From NCBI RefSeq assembly GCF_014219065.1, contig NZ_JACLGO010000018.1, positions 1-64,000 on the forward strand: a stretch of DNA of 64,000 bases. The letters are read 5' to 3'. The notes below the pieces were generated by a model. That model had not been told where the DNA came from and did no database searches. It saw only the letters and a program-made list of their open reading frames with translations. The stretch is from Halopseudomonas xiamenensis (lineage in GTDB: Bacteria > Pseudomonadota > Gammaproteobacteria > Pseudomonadales > Pseudomonadaceae). Numbering within the stretch: the stretch's first letter is position 1; each line of letters opens with the position of its first letter. Both the position numbers and the translations under genes were made by a program. Shown one piece after another: positions 27,359 through 37,433 of the stretch.

Positions 27359-29713
27359 TCAGAACCGGTAGTTGGCTGACAGCCAGAAGCTGCGTGCCTT
27401 CTCGGTCACGTTGTAGTCATTCGAGCAGGACCAGCTGTCGTGCGCACCCAGATCGTCATAGGTCGGCTCACAGTTGCGGCCGGCCATGTTCTTGTCCAGC
27501 AGGTTGTTGACCCGACCATGCAGGGTCAGATCATCGCTGGCCTGGAAGCGCATGCCCAGGTGGTAGAGCTCATAGGACTTGTAGTACAGCTTGCGGGTGA
27601 CCGGCTGCGGCCCGGCGCTGGTCGCGGTGCCGCGATAGCGCTCATCACGCAGCTCGGCAATCAACGACAGGTTCAGGCGCGGCAATACATCCCAGCTGAG
27701 CGTGCTGTTGAGCATGTGCTCGGGGGTGTTGACCAGCGGCAGGCCTTTTTGCCGACCGCTTTTCTGCTCGCTGTCGGTATAGGTGTAGTTGCCGCTCAGG
27801 CTCAGCGTCGGGATGATTTCCCAGCGCGCTGCCAGCTCGATACCTTTGGTCTCGACCTTGTCCACGTTGGTACTTTGGCTGAAGCTGTTGTAGCCCAGCT
27901 CGGCCCAACCTGGGCCGACATCCACGCAGCCCGAGGTCAGATACTTCACACCACTGGCGTTGTAACAGTTGGGAACGGCGTCGGCCGTGGCGATCTTGTC
28001 CTTGAAGTCATTGAAGAACAGCGTAGCGTTGGCGTTGAAGTTGCTCAGGTTGTCGTAATAGACCGCGACTTCATAGTTGGTACTGGTTTCCGGTTTCAGG
28101 TCGGGCGAGCCGGCCATGGGGCTGACGCCCTGGCCACCAAAACCGACGATACCGGGGAACAGCTGGTTGGGCTTGGGTGTCTTGTAGCCGGTACTGACAC
28201 CACCTTTGAGCGTCCAGTTGTCCGTTGTCCGCCAGGTAAGGTAGGCACGCGGGCTGACTTCGGAGCCGAAGATGTTGTGGTCGTCGTAACGTGCGCCGTA
28301 GGTGAAGGTCAGGCTCTCGGTGAGATCCCAGTTATCCTCGGCGAACAGCGCCCATTGTTTGTGATCCTGGGTCTTGCCGGACTGGAAACCGGCGCCGTCC
28401 ATGCCGAACACACCGTCTTCCATCTCGGCGAAGAAGTACTGGCCGCCGATGGTGAAGTGGTGGTTGCCGATCGAGCTGGCCAGCTTGGTATCGAAGATGG
28501 TGTTGCGAATCTCCAGCTCGCGCCGATCACGCGGCAGGAAGGCACTGCCCAACTGGGCGCGCAGCTCGTCGGTCAGTACCGGTGAGGTGACGCCCTGGTC
28601 TGCCGCGGCCTGATCCCAGATGGCCTGCAGGTCGCTGCGCTCCTGCACGGTCAACGGCAGGGAGCGTCCCAGGTTGTTGCTGGTGCTGCGGGTCAGGCTG
28701 GTGGTACTGGTGCCGAAGTTCCAGCGCCCGGTATGGGCCAGGACGAATTGCTCACGCTCCACCCGTTGATACTCCGAGTAACCAACCCGCGGCTGGATGA
28801 TCCCACGGCTGGCCCGCCAGAGACTCTCAACGGAGTCCAGTGTGCCGGTCTGGCCCTCGGTATTGTCGTAACGTTGCTTGGCGACGTCGTATTCGAACTG
28901 GAAGTCATGGTCCTCCAGCGGCGTGAGGTTCAGGGTAAAGCCGGCGTTCCAGTTCTTGGCGGCGACGATTTTCTTGTCACCGAAGCTGCCAGTGTCTTCA
29001 AAGAGGCTGCCGTCACCATTGACCAGGGTGCCTACGCTATAACCCGGATCACTCTGCTCGCGATCGTACAGGCTGGCACGCAGCCCGAGGCCGAGCAGAC
29101 CCTTGATCAGCGGACCGCTGGCGAACACATCGGTCTTGCGGTCGTCACCAAACTGCGAATCCTCCTGGAATGTCAGCCCGTGACTGATGGAGCCGCCCCA
29201 GTTGTCCTGTACCTTGCGGGTGATGATGTTGATCACTCCACCCATGGCATCGGCACCGTACAGGGTGGACATCGGTCCGCGGATCACCTCGATGCGTTCG
29301 ATCGCGTCCATCGATGGCATGTACATGAACTGGCTGTTGCCGAAGTTGTTCGGCCCGATATCACCGATGTCGCTCTGCCGGCGACCATCGATCAGTACCA
29401 GGGTGTAGTCCTTCGGCAGGCCGCGCATGGTGATGCTGATATTGCCGTTCTTGTCCAGATCGGCACCCACATCGACACCTTCGACGTCGCGTAATGCGTC
29501 GGCGAGCCCTGCGTAGGGTCTACTCTGCAGCTGCTCGCGACTGATCACGCTGATACTGGCTGGGGCGTCGGTGAGTTTCTGTTCGAAACCGGTGGCCGAT
29601 ACGACGGTGACGTCCGGCAGCTGCACCGGATTTTCATTGGCCAATGCAATACAGCTCGCCAGCAGCGCCATGCCGCCTATGAGCTGGGAGGGTAGGGAGG
29701 TGTTGATCGACAA
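27359..29713 (-). CDS. TonB-dependent outer-membrane receptor (first of the reductive-uptake unit)
   Basis: Receptor of 784 residues with a signal peptide (about 1-25), a plug domain (residues about 35-165: VTVVSATGFEQKL, VIRGPMSTLYGADAMGGVINI) and a 22-strand barrel ending in ANYRF, the C-terminal aromatic needed for barrel insertion. It resembles the CirA/FepA/IrgA group of catecholate siderophore receptors, but the ligand cannot be read. A Fur box at 29769-29787 lies about 55 bases before the start. The four following genes on the same strand are closely spaced and probably form one operon with it. Confidence 0.92.
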   Translation of the reverse strand: MSINTSLPSQLIGGMALLASCIALANENPVQLPDVTVVSATGFEQKLTDAPASISVISREQLQSRPYAGLADALRDVEGVDVGADLDKNGNISITMRGLPKDYTLVLIDGRRQSDIGDIGPNNFGNSQFMYMPSMDAIERIEVIRGPMSTLYGADAMGGVINIITRKVQDNWGGSISHGLTFQEDSQFGDDRKTDVFASGPLIKGLLGLGLRASLYDREQSDPGYSVGTLVNGDGSLFEDTGSFGDKKIVAAKNWNAGFTLNLTPLEDHDFQFEYDVAKQRYDNTEGQTGTLDSVESLWRASRGIIQPRVGYSEYQRVEREQFVLAHTGRWNFGTSTTSLTRSTSNNLGRSLPLTVQERSDLQAIWDQAAADQGVTSPVLTDELRAQLGSAFLPRDRRELEIRNTIFDTKLASSIGNHHFTIGGQYFFAEMEDGVFGMDGAGFQSGKTQDHKQWALFAEDNWDLTESLTFTYGARYDDHNIFGSEVSPRAYLTWRTTDNWTLKGGVSTGYKTPKPNQLFPGIVGFGGQGVSPMAGSPDLKPETSTNYEVAVYYDNLSNFNANATLFFNDFKDKIATADAVPNCYNASGVKYLTSGCVDVGPGWAELGYNSFSQSTNVDKVETKGIELAARWEIIPTLSLSGNYTYTDSEQKSGRQKGLPLVNTPEHMLNSTLSWDVLPRLNLSLIAELRDERYRGTATSAGPQPVTRKLYYKSYELYHLGMRFQASDDLTLHGRVNNLLDKNMAGRNCEPTYDDLGAHDSWSCSNDYNVTEKARSFWLSANYRF

Positions 29714-29768
29714 GGTAGCGCTCCTTCTATGCTCTTTTTGGAAACTCCAGTGTGATCATCACGCTAAT

Positions 29769-29787
29769 CTAAATCGTTATCATTATT
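29769..29787 (-). promoter_or_regulatory. Fur box upstream of the TonB receptor operon
   Basis: On the minus strand the site reads AATAATGATAACGATTTAG. It matches the 19-base Fur consensus at 13 positions and shows three NATAAT-like hexamers. It lies about 56 bases before the receptor start. Confidence 0.65.
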
Positions 29788-29882
29788 GTTGGCGGGCAGA
29801 AGTATAAAGAGTCGGCGACAAAAGCGCCATACTCTTTGGCTGATTGAGGAGGAAATATTTATCGGTCAGAAGAGGAGATAAA

Positions 29883-29911
29883 AAATACCCCGGAAAAAGT
29901 CTGGGGTATTT
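29883..29911 (-). terminator. Terminator of the upstream TonB receptor gene
   Basis: AAATACCCC (29883-29891) pairs with GGGGTATTT (29903-29911); on the minus strand a T-run (TTTTTTAT) follows. It separates the two receptor genes, 15 bases past the stop of the 754-residue receptor. Confidence 0.85.
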
Positions 29912-29925
29912 GGAGAAACGGAATA

Positions 29926-32172
29926 TCAGAAGTCGACTGTGGCAGAGAGCCAGAGACGGCGGCCTTCTTCCAATGTTCCTGTAGTGGACTGGGCTGAATG
30001 CGTATAGTGCGATGCCCATCCGGTGTTCGTACCAGCACCAGTCGTATATTGGTAGATACCGCCGTCCAGGAAGTCCTTGTCGAACAGGTTGTAGATAGTG
30101 GCATTTAGAGTGACATTATCCGAGGCGCGGAATGACCCACCCAGATGAAACACTTCATAAGCCTTGAGATCACCCACCTGGCTCTGGACAGCCTGATTTT
30201 CCTGACTCAGGTTCTGATACAGGTTGGTAAAGCGGTCACGCTTACCACGATATTCCCCTTTGAACCAAAGTTCCAGGCGATCACTTGCACTCCAGTTCAG
30301 ACTGGCGTTGAGCATGTGCTTGGGAGTATTGGTGAACGCCGCCCCCTTGTCTGCACCACTCTTTTGCTCGCTGTCGGTGTAAGTGTAGTTTGCATTCAAC
30401 TTCCAGGCCGGGGCGAACTGCCAGCCACCAGCCAACTCGATCCCTTTGGTGACAGCCTCGTCTACGTTGATCAAAGGTGAGCAGCCCGGGTTGGGAGTAC
30501 CGTTGGTAGTCTCGTTACCGAGGCACAACGGATGGTCGATAATCAGCGGTCCGCTGGCGATCTTGTCCTTGAACTTATTGTGGAACAGAGTGGCGTTGGC
30601 ATTAAAGCCCGCCAGGTTGTCGTAATAAACGCCGAACTCGGTATTGGTGCTGGTCTCCGGGTCAAGGTCCGGATTACCTACGGTTACCGCACGCCCTTGG
30701 GCGGTAATACCATTGATACCGTTATGCAGGTCATTCAGGTCCGGCGTCTTGTAGCCTCGGCTGACACCACCTTTCAGTGTCCAGCTGTCGGTCGCGTTCC
30801 ACACCAGGTAAGCCCGCGGGCTGACGTTCCCACCAAAACTTTCGTGATCGTCGTAACGCACTCCCAAAGTCAGCGCAAGATCATCACGCAGGCGCCATTC
30901 GTCCTCCGAGAACAGCGCCCAGGAGGTCTGCTCGAAATCGGTGCCGGCAATATCATCGGTCATTTCAGCCTTCCACCACTGGCCACCGACAGTGAGAATA
31001 TGCGCATCACCAACTGGGGCAACCAGCTTGCTGTCCAGGACCAGATTGGTCGTTTCCAGCTTGCGATCATCACCGACTGTCGCCCAAGGCGCCGCCGGCA
31101 GGGGAGTTCCGATATCACCGCCAGCGCTGCGGCCAGGGATGGTACGCCCAAGGGTCTCGGTGGTGTTATGCATCAGACTGCTGTCCAGCACCCCGAAGCC
31201 CAACCGACCAGTATGGGTAAGCGCGACCTGCTCGCGCTCGAAGCGCAGCTCGTCCTTATACCCATGGGCGGTAGGCGCATCCGCTGCGCACCCACCGGTT
31301 GCACTGCCGGTGGCCTTGCCGTCCAGATTACCCAACTGACAGTCATCATTGTCGTAGACCTGGCGGCCACGCTCAAAGTCCAGGGCAAAATCATGGTTTT
31401 CATGCGGAGTGAGGGTGAGGCGGGCGCCAACCGTGTTGTTACGGCCTTCAACCGGCGCTGCACCACGCTTGCTGACGGTGCTGTCGTTATCGAAACTCAG
31501 ATCCGAGGCGCTGCGGTCATACAGGCTGCCGCGTACTGCCAACCCCATCAGCCCCTCAATCAAAGGGCCACTGGCATACAGACTGACCTTGCTGGCATCG
31601 CCATAATCACGGTTTTCCTGGAAGGTATGATCCAGGCTGATCGAACCAGCCCACTCGCTGGAGACTTTCTTGGTAATGATGTTGACCACACCACCCATGG
31701 CGTCGGAGCCGTAGAGAGTGGACATTGGGCCGCGGATTACCTCGATACGCTCAATGGCAGACATCGGCGGCATGAAGCTGGTGGAGGTTTCGTTGAAGCC
31801 GTTGGGAGTCACATTGCCAGCCGCGTTCTGGCGACGACCGTCAATCAGGATCAGCGTATATTGGCTCGGCATACCGCGGATGCTGATATTCAAACCACCG
31901 GTCTTGCCTGTACCTTGTCGAACATCGATGCCTTCCACATCTTCCAGCGCCTGGGCCAGGTTGCCGTAGCGTTTGCGTTGCAGATCTTCCTGACTGATAA
32001 CGCTGATACTGGCCGGCGCATCGGTGATCTTCTGCTCGAAGCCGGAAGCGGTAACGACGGTATCCGCCAATCGAACCGATTCCTGGTTGGCCATTGCTAC
32101 GCTGGTGGCCAACAGGGCCAGGGTGCCGGCAACAGTCCGGTGGACGGTCAGGGCAGGGTGGTTCCGCGACAT
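29926..32172 (-). CDS. TonB-dependent outer-membrane receptor (paralogue)
   Basis: Receptor of 748 residues, start ATG at 32172 with AAGGAG upstream; a second in-frame start 18 bases further out is less likely. The plug domain (VVTASGFEQKITDAPASISV, VIRGPMSTLYGSDAMGGVVN) and the C-terminal barrel, ending in the aromatic SATVDF, are very like the neighbouring receptor, including TDAPASISVIS and the YTYTDSEQKSG barrel strand. The pair therefore arose by duplication. It has its own Fur box (32244-32262) and its own terminator, so it is a separate unit, probably for a related ferric siderophore. Confidence 0.92.
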   Translation of the reverse strand: MSRNHPALTVHRTVAGTLALLATSVAMANQESVRLADTVVTASGFEQKITDAPASISVISQEDLQRKRYGNLAQALEDVEGIDVRQGTGKTGGLNISIRGMPSQYTLILIDGRRQNAAGNVTPNGFNETSTSFMPPMSAIERIEVIRGPMSTLYGSDAMGGVVNIITKKVSSEWAGSISLDHTFQENRDYGDASKVSLYASGPLIEGLMGLAVRGSLYDRSASDLSFDNDSTVSKRGAAPVEGRNNTVGARLTLTPHENHDFALDFERGRQVYDNDDCQLGNLDGKATGSATGGCAADAPTAHGYKDELRFEREQVALTHTGRLGFGVLDSSLMHNTTETLGRTIPGRSAGGDIGTPLPAAPWATVGDDRKLETTNLVLDSKLVAPVGDAHILTVGGQWWKAEMTDDIAGTDFEQTSWALFSEDEWRLRDDLALTLGVRYDDHESFGGNVSPRAYLVWNATDSWTLKGGVSRGYKTPDLNDLHNGINGITAQGRAVTVGNPDLDPETSTNTEFGVYYDNLAGFNANATLFHNKFKDKIASGPLIIDHPLCLGNETTNGTPNPGCSPLINVDEAVTKGIELAGGWQFAPAWKLNANYTYTDSEQKSGADKGAAFTNTPKHMLNASLNWSASDRLELWFKGEYRGKRDRFTNLYQNLSQENQAVQSQVGDLKAYEVFHLGGSFRASDNVTLNATIYNLFDKDFLDGGIYQYTTGAGTNTGWASHYTHSAQSTTGTLEEGRRLWLSATVDF

Positions 32173-32243
32173 GTATTGCTCCTTTTCCACGCATTGCCCT
32201 TTACAGATGCCAATGCGTGGTCCAATTGTTAGTATTCGCCATT

Positions 32244-32262
32244 GATAACAATTATCATTGTT
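32244..32262 (-). promoter_or_regulatory. Fur box upstream of the second TonB receptor
   Basis: On the minus strand the site reads AACAATGATAATTGTTATC, matching the 19-base Fur consensus at 15 positions. It lies about 72 bases before the ATG. Confidence 0.75.
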
Positions 32263-32387
32263 CGCGGAATGGTACAGAGCGGTCGGAAAAGTTCAACGCA
32301 AACCCAGCAGCGGCGCGGGAAAATGTTTTGCAAATTATGTAAAGAGGGGCCGCCGGCAGCCATGCCGCCCTGGCGGGCGGCGTAAGC

Positions 32388-33206
32388 TCACTTGAGCCGG
32401 CGCTCGATTCCCATGTGCACCAGGATCTTGGCGGAGATTTCCTCTACCGAGAAATGCGTCGAGTTGATGTGCGGGATGTTCTCGCGGCGGAACAGGTTCT
32501 CCACCTCGCGAATCTCGAACTCGCACTGGGCGAAACTGGCGTAGCGGCTGTTGGGGCGACGTTCATTGCGGATGCTGGCCAGGCGTTCGGCATCGATGGT
32601 CAGGCCGAACAGCTTGTGCTTGTGCGGTTTGAGCGCAACGGGCAGTTGCAGGCTTTCCATGTCATCGTCGGTCAGCGGGTAGTTGGCCGCACGAATGCCA
32701 TATTGCAGTGCCATATAAAGGCAGGAGGGCGTTTTGCCGCAGCGGGAGACACCGACCAGGATGATATCCGCCTCCTTGTAGTGGTGGGTGCGGGCGCCAT
32801 CGTCGTTGTCCATGGCGAAATGCACCGCCTCTATACGGTCCTGGTAGTTGCTGTTGTGCTGGATGGAATGGGATTTGCCAACCGAATATGACGAGCCGGC
32901 ACCCAGCTCCTGCTCCAGCGGGGCAAGGAAAGTGGAGAAGATATCGATGATGTAACCCTGGGACTGGGTCAGCTCCTGATGGATGTCGCGATTGACCACC
33001 GTTTCGAAAATGATCGGTGGCTGACCATCTGCCTCGGCAGCGGCATTGATTTGTTGTACCATGTCCCGCGCTTTTTCCACGGTATCCACATAGGGCCGCA
33101 GCAGCTTGCTGAACTGGATGTTCTCGAATTGAGAGAGCAGGCTCTGGCCAAGCGTCTCGGCAGTGATACCGGTACCATCGGAAATGAAAAAAGCAGTGCG
33201 TTTCAT
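32388..33206 (-). CDS. ppsR: PEP synthase regulatory kinase/pyrophosphorylase
   Basis: Bifunctional DUF299 protein of 272 residues. It inactivates PpsA by ADP-dependent phosphorylation of an active-site threonine and reactivates it with phosphate. It begins [20 protein letters not shown], and the P-loop GVSRCGKT is at 152-159. An open frame continues 46 codons upstream, but the ATG at 33206 gives the family N-terminus and has AAGG upstream. It is divergent from its target ppsA, the usual arrangement in Pseudomonas. Confidence 0.96.
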   Translation of the reverse strand: MKRTAFFISDGTGITAETLGQSLLSQFENIQFSKLLRPYVDTVEKARDMVQQINAAAEADGQPPIIFETVVNRDIHQELTQSQGYIIDIFSTFLAPLEQELGAGSSYSVGKSHSIQHNSNYQDRIEAVHFAMDNDDGARTHHYKEADIILVGVSRCGKTPSCLYMALQYGIRAANYPLTDDDMESLQLPVALKPHKHKLFGLTIDAERLASIRNERRPNSRYASFAQCEFEIREVENLFRRENIPHINSTHFSVEEISAKILVHMGIERRLK

Positions 33207-33364
33207 GCGCGAAGCCTTAAAATATCGGAATTTTACTGAGGGCGGTGATCCTGCCCCTTTATTTGAGTAAGCGTCGAAGTGGCATTGTCGCGTATTTGTG
33301 ACTTGCAGACCAGACGGCAAAGCCGGCGCTGCCTCCCTATTCATTGATTGACGGAGAGATCACC

Positions 33365-35734
33365 TTGCTAGAGTACGTAGTGTCCTTTGAGCAACTGGGT
33401 GTTGGAGATGTTGAGCGTGTCGGCGGCAAGAACGCCTCGCTTGGCGAAATGATCAGCAATCTGGCCGGTGCCGGCGTATCCGTACCGGGTGGTTTTGCCA
33501 CCACAGCTGATGCGTATCGCGAATTTCTCGAACAGAGTGGTCTCAATGACCGTATCAATGCCGCGCTGGACGCGCTGGATGTGGATGATGTGAACGCCCT
33601 GGCCCGTACCGGCGCGCAGATCCGCCAGTGGGTGATGGACGCGGAATTCCCCGCTGCTCTGGACCAGGCCATTCGCGACGCGTTCGCCGATCTGTCCGCT
33701 GGCAACGACAACCTGGCAGTGGCCGTGCGTTCCTCCGCTACCGCCGAAGACCTGCCCGATGCCTCCTTCGCCGGCCAGCAGGAAACCTTCCTCAATATCC
33801 GTGGCGTGGACAACGTGATCCGCGCAACCAAGGAAGTATTCGCCTCCCTGTTCAATGACCGGGCCATTTCCTACCGCGTCCACCAGGGCTTCGACCACAA
33901 GCTGGTTGCCCTGTCCGCGGGTGTGCAGCGCATGGTGCGCTCCGAAACCGGTACCGCCGGGGTGATGTTCACCCTGGACACCGAGTCCGGTTTCCGTGAC
34001 GTGGTGTTCATCACTGGTGCCTACGGCCTTGGCGAGACCGTGGTACAGGGCGCGGTCAACCCCGACGAGTTCTATGTACACAAGCCGACCCTGGAAGCCG
34101 GTCGTCCGTCGATCCTGCGTCGCAACCTCGGTAGCAAGGCGATCAAGATGATCTATGGCGAAGAGGCCTCCGCAGGTCGCTCGGTCAAGACCGTTGATGT
34201 CGATGCCGCAGAACGTGCACGCTTCTGCCTGAGCGATGAGGAAGTGGTCAACCTGGCTCGCCAGGCGGTGATCATCGAGAAACACTATGGCTGCCCGATG
34301 GACATCGAGTGGGCCAAGGATGGTGACGACAACCAGCTGTACATCGTCCAGGCTCGCCCCGAGACGGTGAAGAGCCGCAGTAACGTCAACGTCATGGAGC
34401 GCTACCTGCTCAAGGACAAGGGCACGGTACTGGTCGAGGGTCGCGCCATCGGCCAGCGTATCGGCGCCGGTCCGGTCAAGGTGATCCGCGACGTATCCGA
34501 AATGGACAAGGTACAGCCAGGCGACGTACTGGTATCGGACATGACCGACCCCGACTGGGAGCCGGTGATGAAGCGCGCCAGTGCCATCGTCACCAACCGC
34601 GGCGGGCGTACCTGTCACGCGGCGATCATCGCTCGCGAGCTGGGTATTCCGGCGGTAGTCGGCTGCGGCAACGCCACCAGCGAGCTGAGCGATGGTCAGG
34701 AAGTCACGGTTTCCTGCGCCGAAGGGGATACCGGCATGATCTATGCCGGCCGCCTGGAGTTCGACATTCGTACCAATAGCGTTGATGCCATGCCGCCACT
34801 GCCGTTCAAGATCATGATGAACGTCGGTAACCCGGACCGCGCCTTCGACTTTGCCAACCTGCCCAACGAAGGTGTTGGTCTGGCACGTCTGGAGTTCATC
34901 ATCAACCGCATGATCGGTGTACACCCCAAGGCGCTGCTGAATTTCGACGGCCTGCCGTCGGAGGTCAAGGACAGCGTCGAGAAGCGTATTGCCGGCTATG
35001 GTGACCCGGTCGACTTCTATGTCGACAAGCTGGTCGAGGGTGTCAGCACCCTGGCGGCGGCGTTCTGGCCGAAGAAGGTTATCGTCCGCCTGTCCGACTT
35101 CAAGTCCAACGAATACGCCAACCTCATCGGCGGTCGTCTGTACGAGCCGGAGGAAGAGAACCCGATGCTGGGCTTCCGCGGTGCGTCGCGCTACATCAGC
35201 GAATCCTTCCGTGACTGCTTCGAACTCGAATGCCGGGCAATGAAGCGGGTACGTGACGAGATGGGCCTGACCAACGTGGAAATCATGGTGCCCTTCGTGC
35301 GTACTGTCGGTGAAGCGTCCCAGGTGGTCGAGCTGCTGGCGGAAAACGGTCTCAAACGTGGCGAGAACGGCCTGCGCCTGATCATGATGTGCGAGCTGCC
35401 GGCCAACGCTCTGCTGGCCGAGGAGTTCCTCGAGCATTTCGACGGCTTCTCCATCGGCTCCAACGACCTGACTCAGCTGACCCTGGGCCTGGACCGCGAC
35501 TCCGGCATCATTGCGCACCTGTTCGACGAGCGCAACGCCGCGGTCAAGAAGCTGCTGGCCAATGCCATCGCCGCCTGCCGCAAGGCCGACAAGTACATCG
35601 GTATCTGTGGACAGGGCCCGTCGGATCATCCGGACCTGGCACGCTGGCTGATGGAGCAGGGCATCGAGAGCGTTTCGCTCAACCCTGATTCGGTAATGGA
35701 TACCTGGTTCTTCCTCGCGGAAAACAATGGCTGA
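33365..35734 (+). CDS. ppsA: Phosphoenolpyruvate synthase
   Basis: Enzyme of 789 residues making PEP from pyruvate and ATP for gluconeogenesis. Domains in order are an N-terminal ATP-grasp nucleotide-binding domain ([31 protein letters not shown]), the phosphohistidine domain with catalytic His418 in [14 protein letters not shown], and the PEP/pyruvate barrel with Cys in [10 protein letters not shown]. No ATG fits: the best start is TTG at 33365 ([12 protein letters not shown]) with GGAGAG nine bases upstream; another TTG at 33344 is possible. Threonine next to His418 is the expected PpsR target. Confidence 0.95.
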   Translation: MLEYVVSFEQLGVGDVERVGGKNASLGEMISNLAGAGVSVPGGFATTADAYREFLEQSGLNDRINAALDALDVDDVNALARTGAQIRQWVMDAEFPAALDQAIRDAFADLSAGNDNLAVAVRSSATAEDLPDASFAGQQETFLNIRGVDNVIRATKEVFASLFNDRAISYRVHQGFDHKLVALSAGVQRMVRSETGTAGVMFTLDTESGFRDVVFITGAYGLGETVVQGAVNPDEFYVHKPTLEAGRPSILRRNLGSKAIKMIYGEEASAGRSVKTVDVDAAERARFCLSDEEVVNLARQAVIIEKHYGCPMDIEWAKDGDDNQLYIVQARPETVKSRSNVNVMERYLLKDKGTVLVEGRAIGQRIGAGPVKVIRDVSEMDKVQPGDVLVSDMTDPDWEPVMKRASAIVTNRGGRTCHAAIIARELGIPAVVGCGNATSELSDGQEVTVSCAEGDTGMIYAGRLEFDIRTNSVDAMPPLPFKIMMNVGNPDRAFDFANLPNEGVGLARLEFIINRMIGVHPKALLNFDGLPSEVKDSVEKRIAGYGDPVDFYVDKLVEGVSTLAAAFWPKKVIVRLSDFKSNEYANLIGGRLYEPEEENPMLGFRGASRYISESFRDCFELECRAMKRVRDEMGLTNVEIMVPFVRTVGEASQVVELLAENGLKRGENGLRLIMMCELPANALLAEEFLEHFDGFSIGSNDLTQLTLGLDRDSGIIAHLFDERNAAVKKLLANAIAACRKADKYIGICGQGPSDHPDLARWLMEQGIESVSLNPDSVMDTWFFLAENNG

Positions 35735-35753
35735 TCAGCCCGGGAGCATGACG

Positions 35754-36236
35754 ATGTATATAACTCCAGACCTGTGTGACGCCTACCCCGATGTTGCTGT
35801 TGTCGAGCCGATGTTCAGCAACTTCGGCGGGCATGACTCCTTCGGTGGCGAAATCGTCACGGTCAAGTGTTTCGAAGACAACTCGGTGGTCAAGGACCTT
35901 GTTGCCCAGGACGGTACCGGCAAGGTCATGGTGGTGGATGCCGGTGGCTCCCTGCGTTGCGCGATGCTGGGCGACATGCTGGCGGAAAAGGCCGCGAAGA
36001 GTGGCTGGCAGGGTATCATCATGTACGGATGCGTGCGTGATGTGGATGTTCTGATCCAGACTCCCCTGGGTATCCAGGCGCTGGCGAGCCATCCGATGAA
36101 GAGCAATAAGCGCGGTATCGGTGAGCTCAACGTGCCAGTCACCTTCGGCGGTGTCACCTTCCGCCCGGGCGAGTATCTGTATGCCGACAACAACGGCATC
36201 ATCGTCTCGCCGGTGGCGCTGAAGATGCCTGAGTAA
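35754..36236 (+). CDS. rraA: Ribonuclease E activity regulator RraA
   Basis: Protein of 160 residues of the RraA family, formerly annotated as MenG. It binds RNase E and restrains mRNA decay; some homologues also have HMG/CHA aldolase activity. The family sequence [20 protein letters not shown] opens the protein, and [17 protein letters not shown] and GCVRDVDVL form the ligand pocket. In-frame starts also exist at 35727 and 35748; 35754 has GGGAG seven bases before it and gives the family length. Confidence 0.93.
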   Translation: MYITPDLCDAYPDVAVVEPMFSNFGGHDSFGGEIVTVKCFEDNSVVKDLVAQDGTGKVMVVDAGGSLRCAMLGDMLAEKAAKSGWQGIIMYGCVRDVDVLIQTPLGIQALASHPMKSNKRGIGELNVPVTFGGVTFRPGEYLYADNNGIIVSPVALKMPE

Positions 36237-36326
36237 ACAGGCAGCTCCCAGGGAACGCGCCGGTCAGGTGACATCGCTCGACCGGCGCGCGTCTGTGTCT
36301 GTGTATTCACTGATTCGGAGATAGCC

Positions 36327-36581
36327 ATGGATGATCCCTTTGAGCGTCACCTGCGCAGCCTGATGCAGGAGGATGCCTCCCGGCAGTCCCCCAGCGAGGA
36401 TGACAAGCGCCTGGAGCGTGTTCTGCACCGAGCCCACATCCACAGCGGCCTGTTCGATCTGCTCAGGCTGTTCGCCAACTGGGGCTGGGTCATCAGCGAG
36501 GGTGGGGCACGTGGGCTGCGGCATGCCAGAAGCGTGCGGCGCGAAGCCAAAAGCCCTTCTTCCACTGATCTGAATTCATAG
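36327..36581 (+). CDS. crfX: CrfX, conserved small protein of the cmpX-sigX locus
   Basis: Small soluble protein of 84 residues with a charged, helical N-terminus (MDDPFERHLRSLMQEDASRQ) and a more hydrophobic middle (SGLFDLLRLFANWGWVI). It holds the position of P. aeruginosa crfX (PA1774), directly before cmpX-sigX-oprF and after rraA. The function is not established; in Pseudomonas the gene belongs to the locus that responds to membrane stress through SigX. It has GGAG upstream (TTCGGAGATAGCC). The name rests mainly on synteny. Confidence 0.8.
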   Translation: MDDPFERHLRSLMQEDASRQSPSEDDKRLERVLHRAHIHSGLFDLLRLFANWGWVISEGGARGLRHARSVRREAKSPSSTDLNS

Positions 36582-36591
36582 CGAGCCCGTC

Positions 36592-37413
36592 ATGCAACAA
36601 GAAACCTGGAGCCAGAGCTTCATCGCCGCGATGACTGCCTTGTGGACCAAGATAGCTTCCTTCATTCCCGACCTGATTACCGCACTGTTCATCGTCCTGC
36701 TGGGTTTCGTGGTTGCCCGGATAGTCGATGCGGTACTTAGCAAGGGCCTGGCCAAGCTGGGACTCGACCGGCTGATGAGCGGAGCAGGGGTGACCAAGAT
36801 GCTGGGGCGGATCGGCATCTCCTCACCGGTATCAGCGGTGATCGGCAAGATCATCTACTGGTTCATCATTCTCACCTTCGTCGTCTCCGCCGCAGAAACC
36901 CTCGGCCTGGCGCGGGTATCAGCCACGCTGGATGCGTTCGCCCTGTACCTGCCCAAGGTGTTCGGTGCTGCACTCATCCTGTTGGCTGGCCTGCTGCTGT
37001 CGCACCTGGTCGCCGGCGTGGTACGTGGCACGGTCGAGAGTATCGGCGCCGACTATGCCGGTGGTATCAGCCGGCTGGTGCAGGGACTGCTGGTGATCAT
37101 CACCGTGTCGCTGGCCATCGGTCAGTTGCAGATCGAGACCCAGCTGCTCAATACCGTGATCGCCATCGTCCTGGTCTCCTTCGGCGCTGCGGCGGCACTC
37201 GCGATGGGGCTGGGCAGCCGGGACACGGTCAGCCAGATCATCGCCGGTGTGTATCTGCGCGAACTCTATCAGGTAGGGGACAGGATCACGGTAGACGGCA
37301 CCGAGGGCGTCATCGAGGAGATAGGCACCGTCAAGACCTCGCTCATGGATGATGAGGGGCGACTCATTTCCGTACCCAACCGTTCACTGATCGACAGACC
37401 CGTGTCGCGCTGA
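36592..37413 (+). CDS. cmpX: MscS-family mechanosensitive channel CmpX
   Basis: Inner-membrane protein of 273 residues with about four helices in residues 20-215 (TM_helix repeats, FIPDLITALFIVLLGFVVARIVD and YLPKVFGAALILLAGLLLS) and then an MscS-like beta domain (GDRITVDGTEGVIEEIGTVKTSL, VPNRSLID). P. aeruginosa CmpX affects SigX activity and c-di-GMP-related traits, so the channel-like protein may sense membrane state for the neighbouring sigma factor. It lies 10 bases after crfX and 20 before sigX. Confidence 0.9.
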   Translation: MQQETWSQSFIAAMTALWTKIASFIPDLITALFIVLLGFVVARIVDAVLSKGLAKLGLDRLMSGAGVTKMLGRIGISSPVSAVIGKIIYWFIILTFVVSAAETLGLARVSATLDAFALYLPKVFGAALILLAGLLLSHLVAGVVRGTVESIGADYAGGISRLVQGLLVIITVSLAIGQLQIETQLLNTVIAIVLVSFGAAAALAMGLGSRDTVSQIIAGVYLRELYQVGDRITVDGTEGVIEEIGTVKTSLMDDEGRLISVPNRSLIDRPVSR

Positions 37414-37433
37414 GCGCGACACGACCTTGCCCA

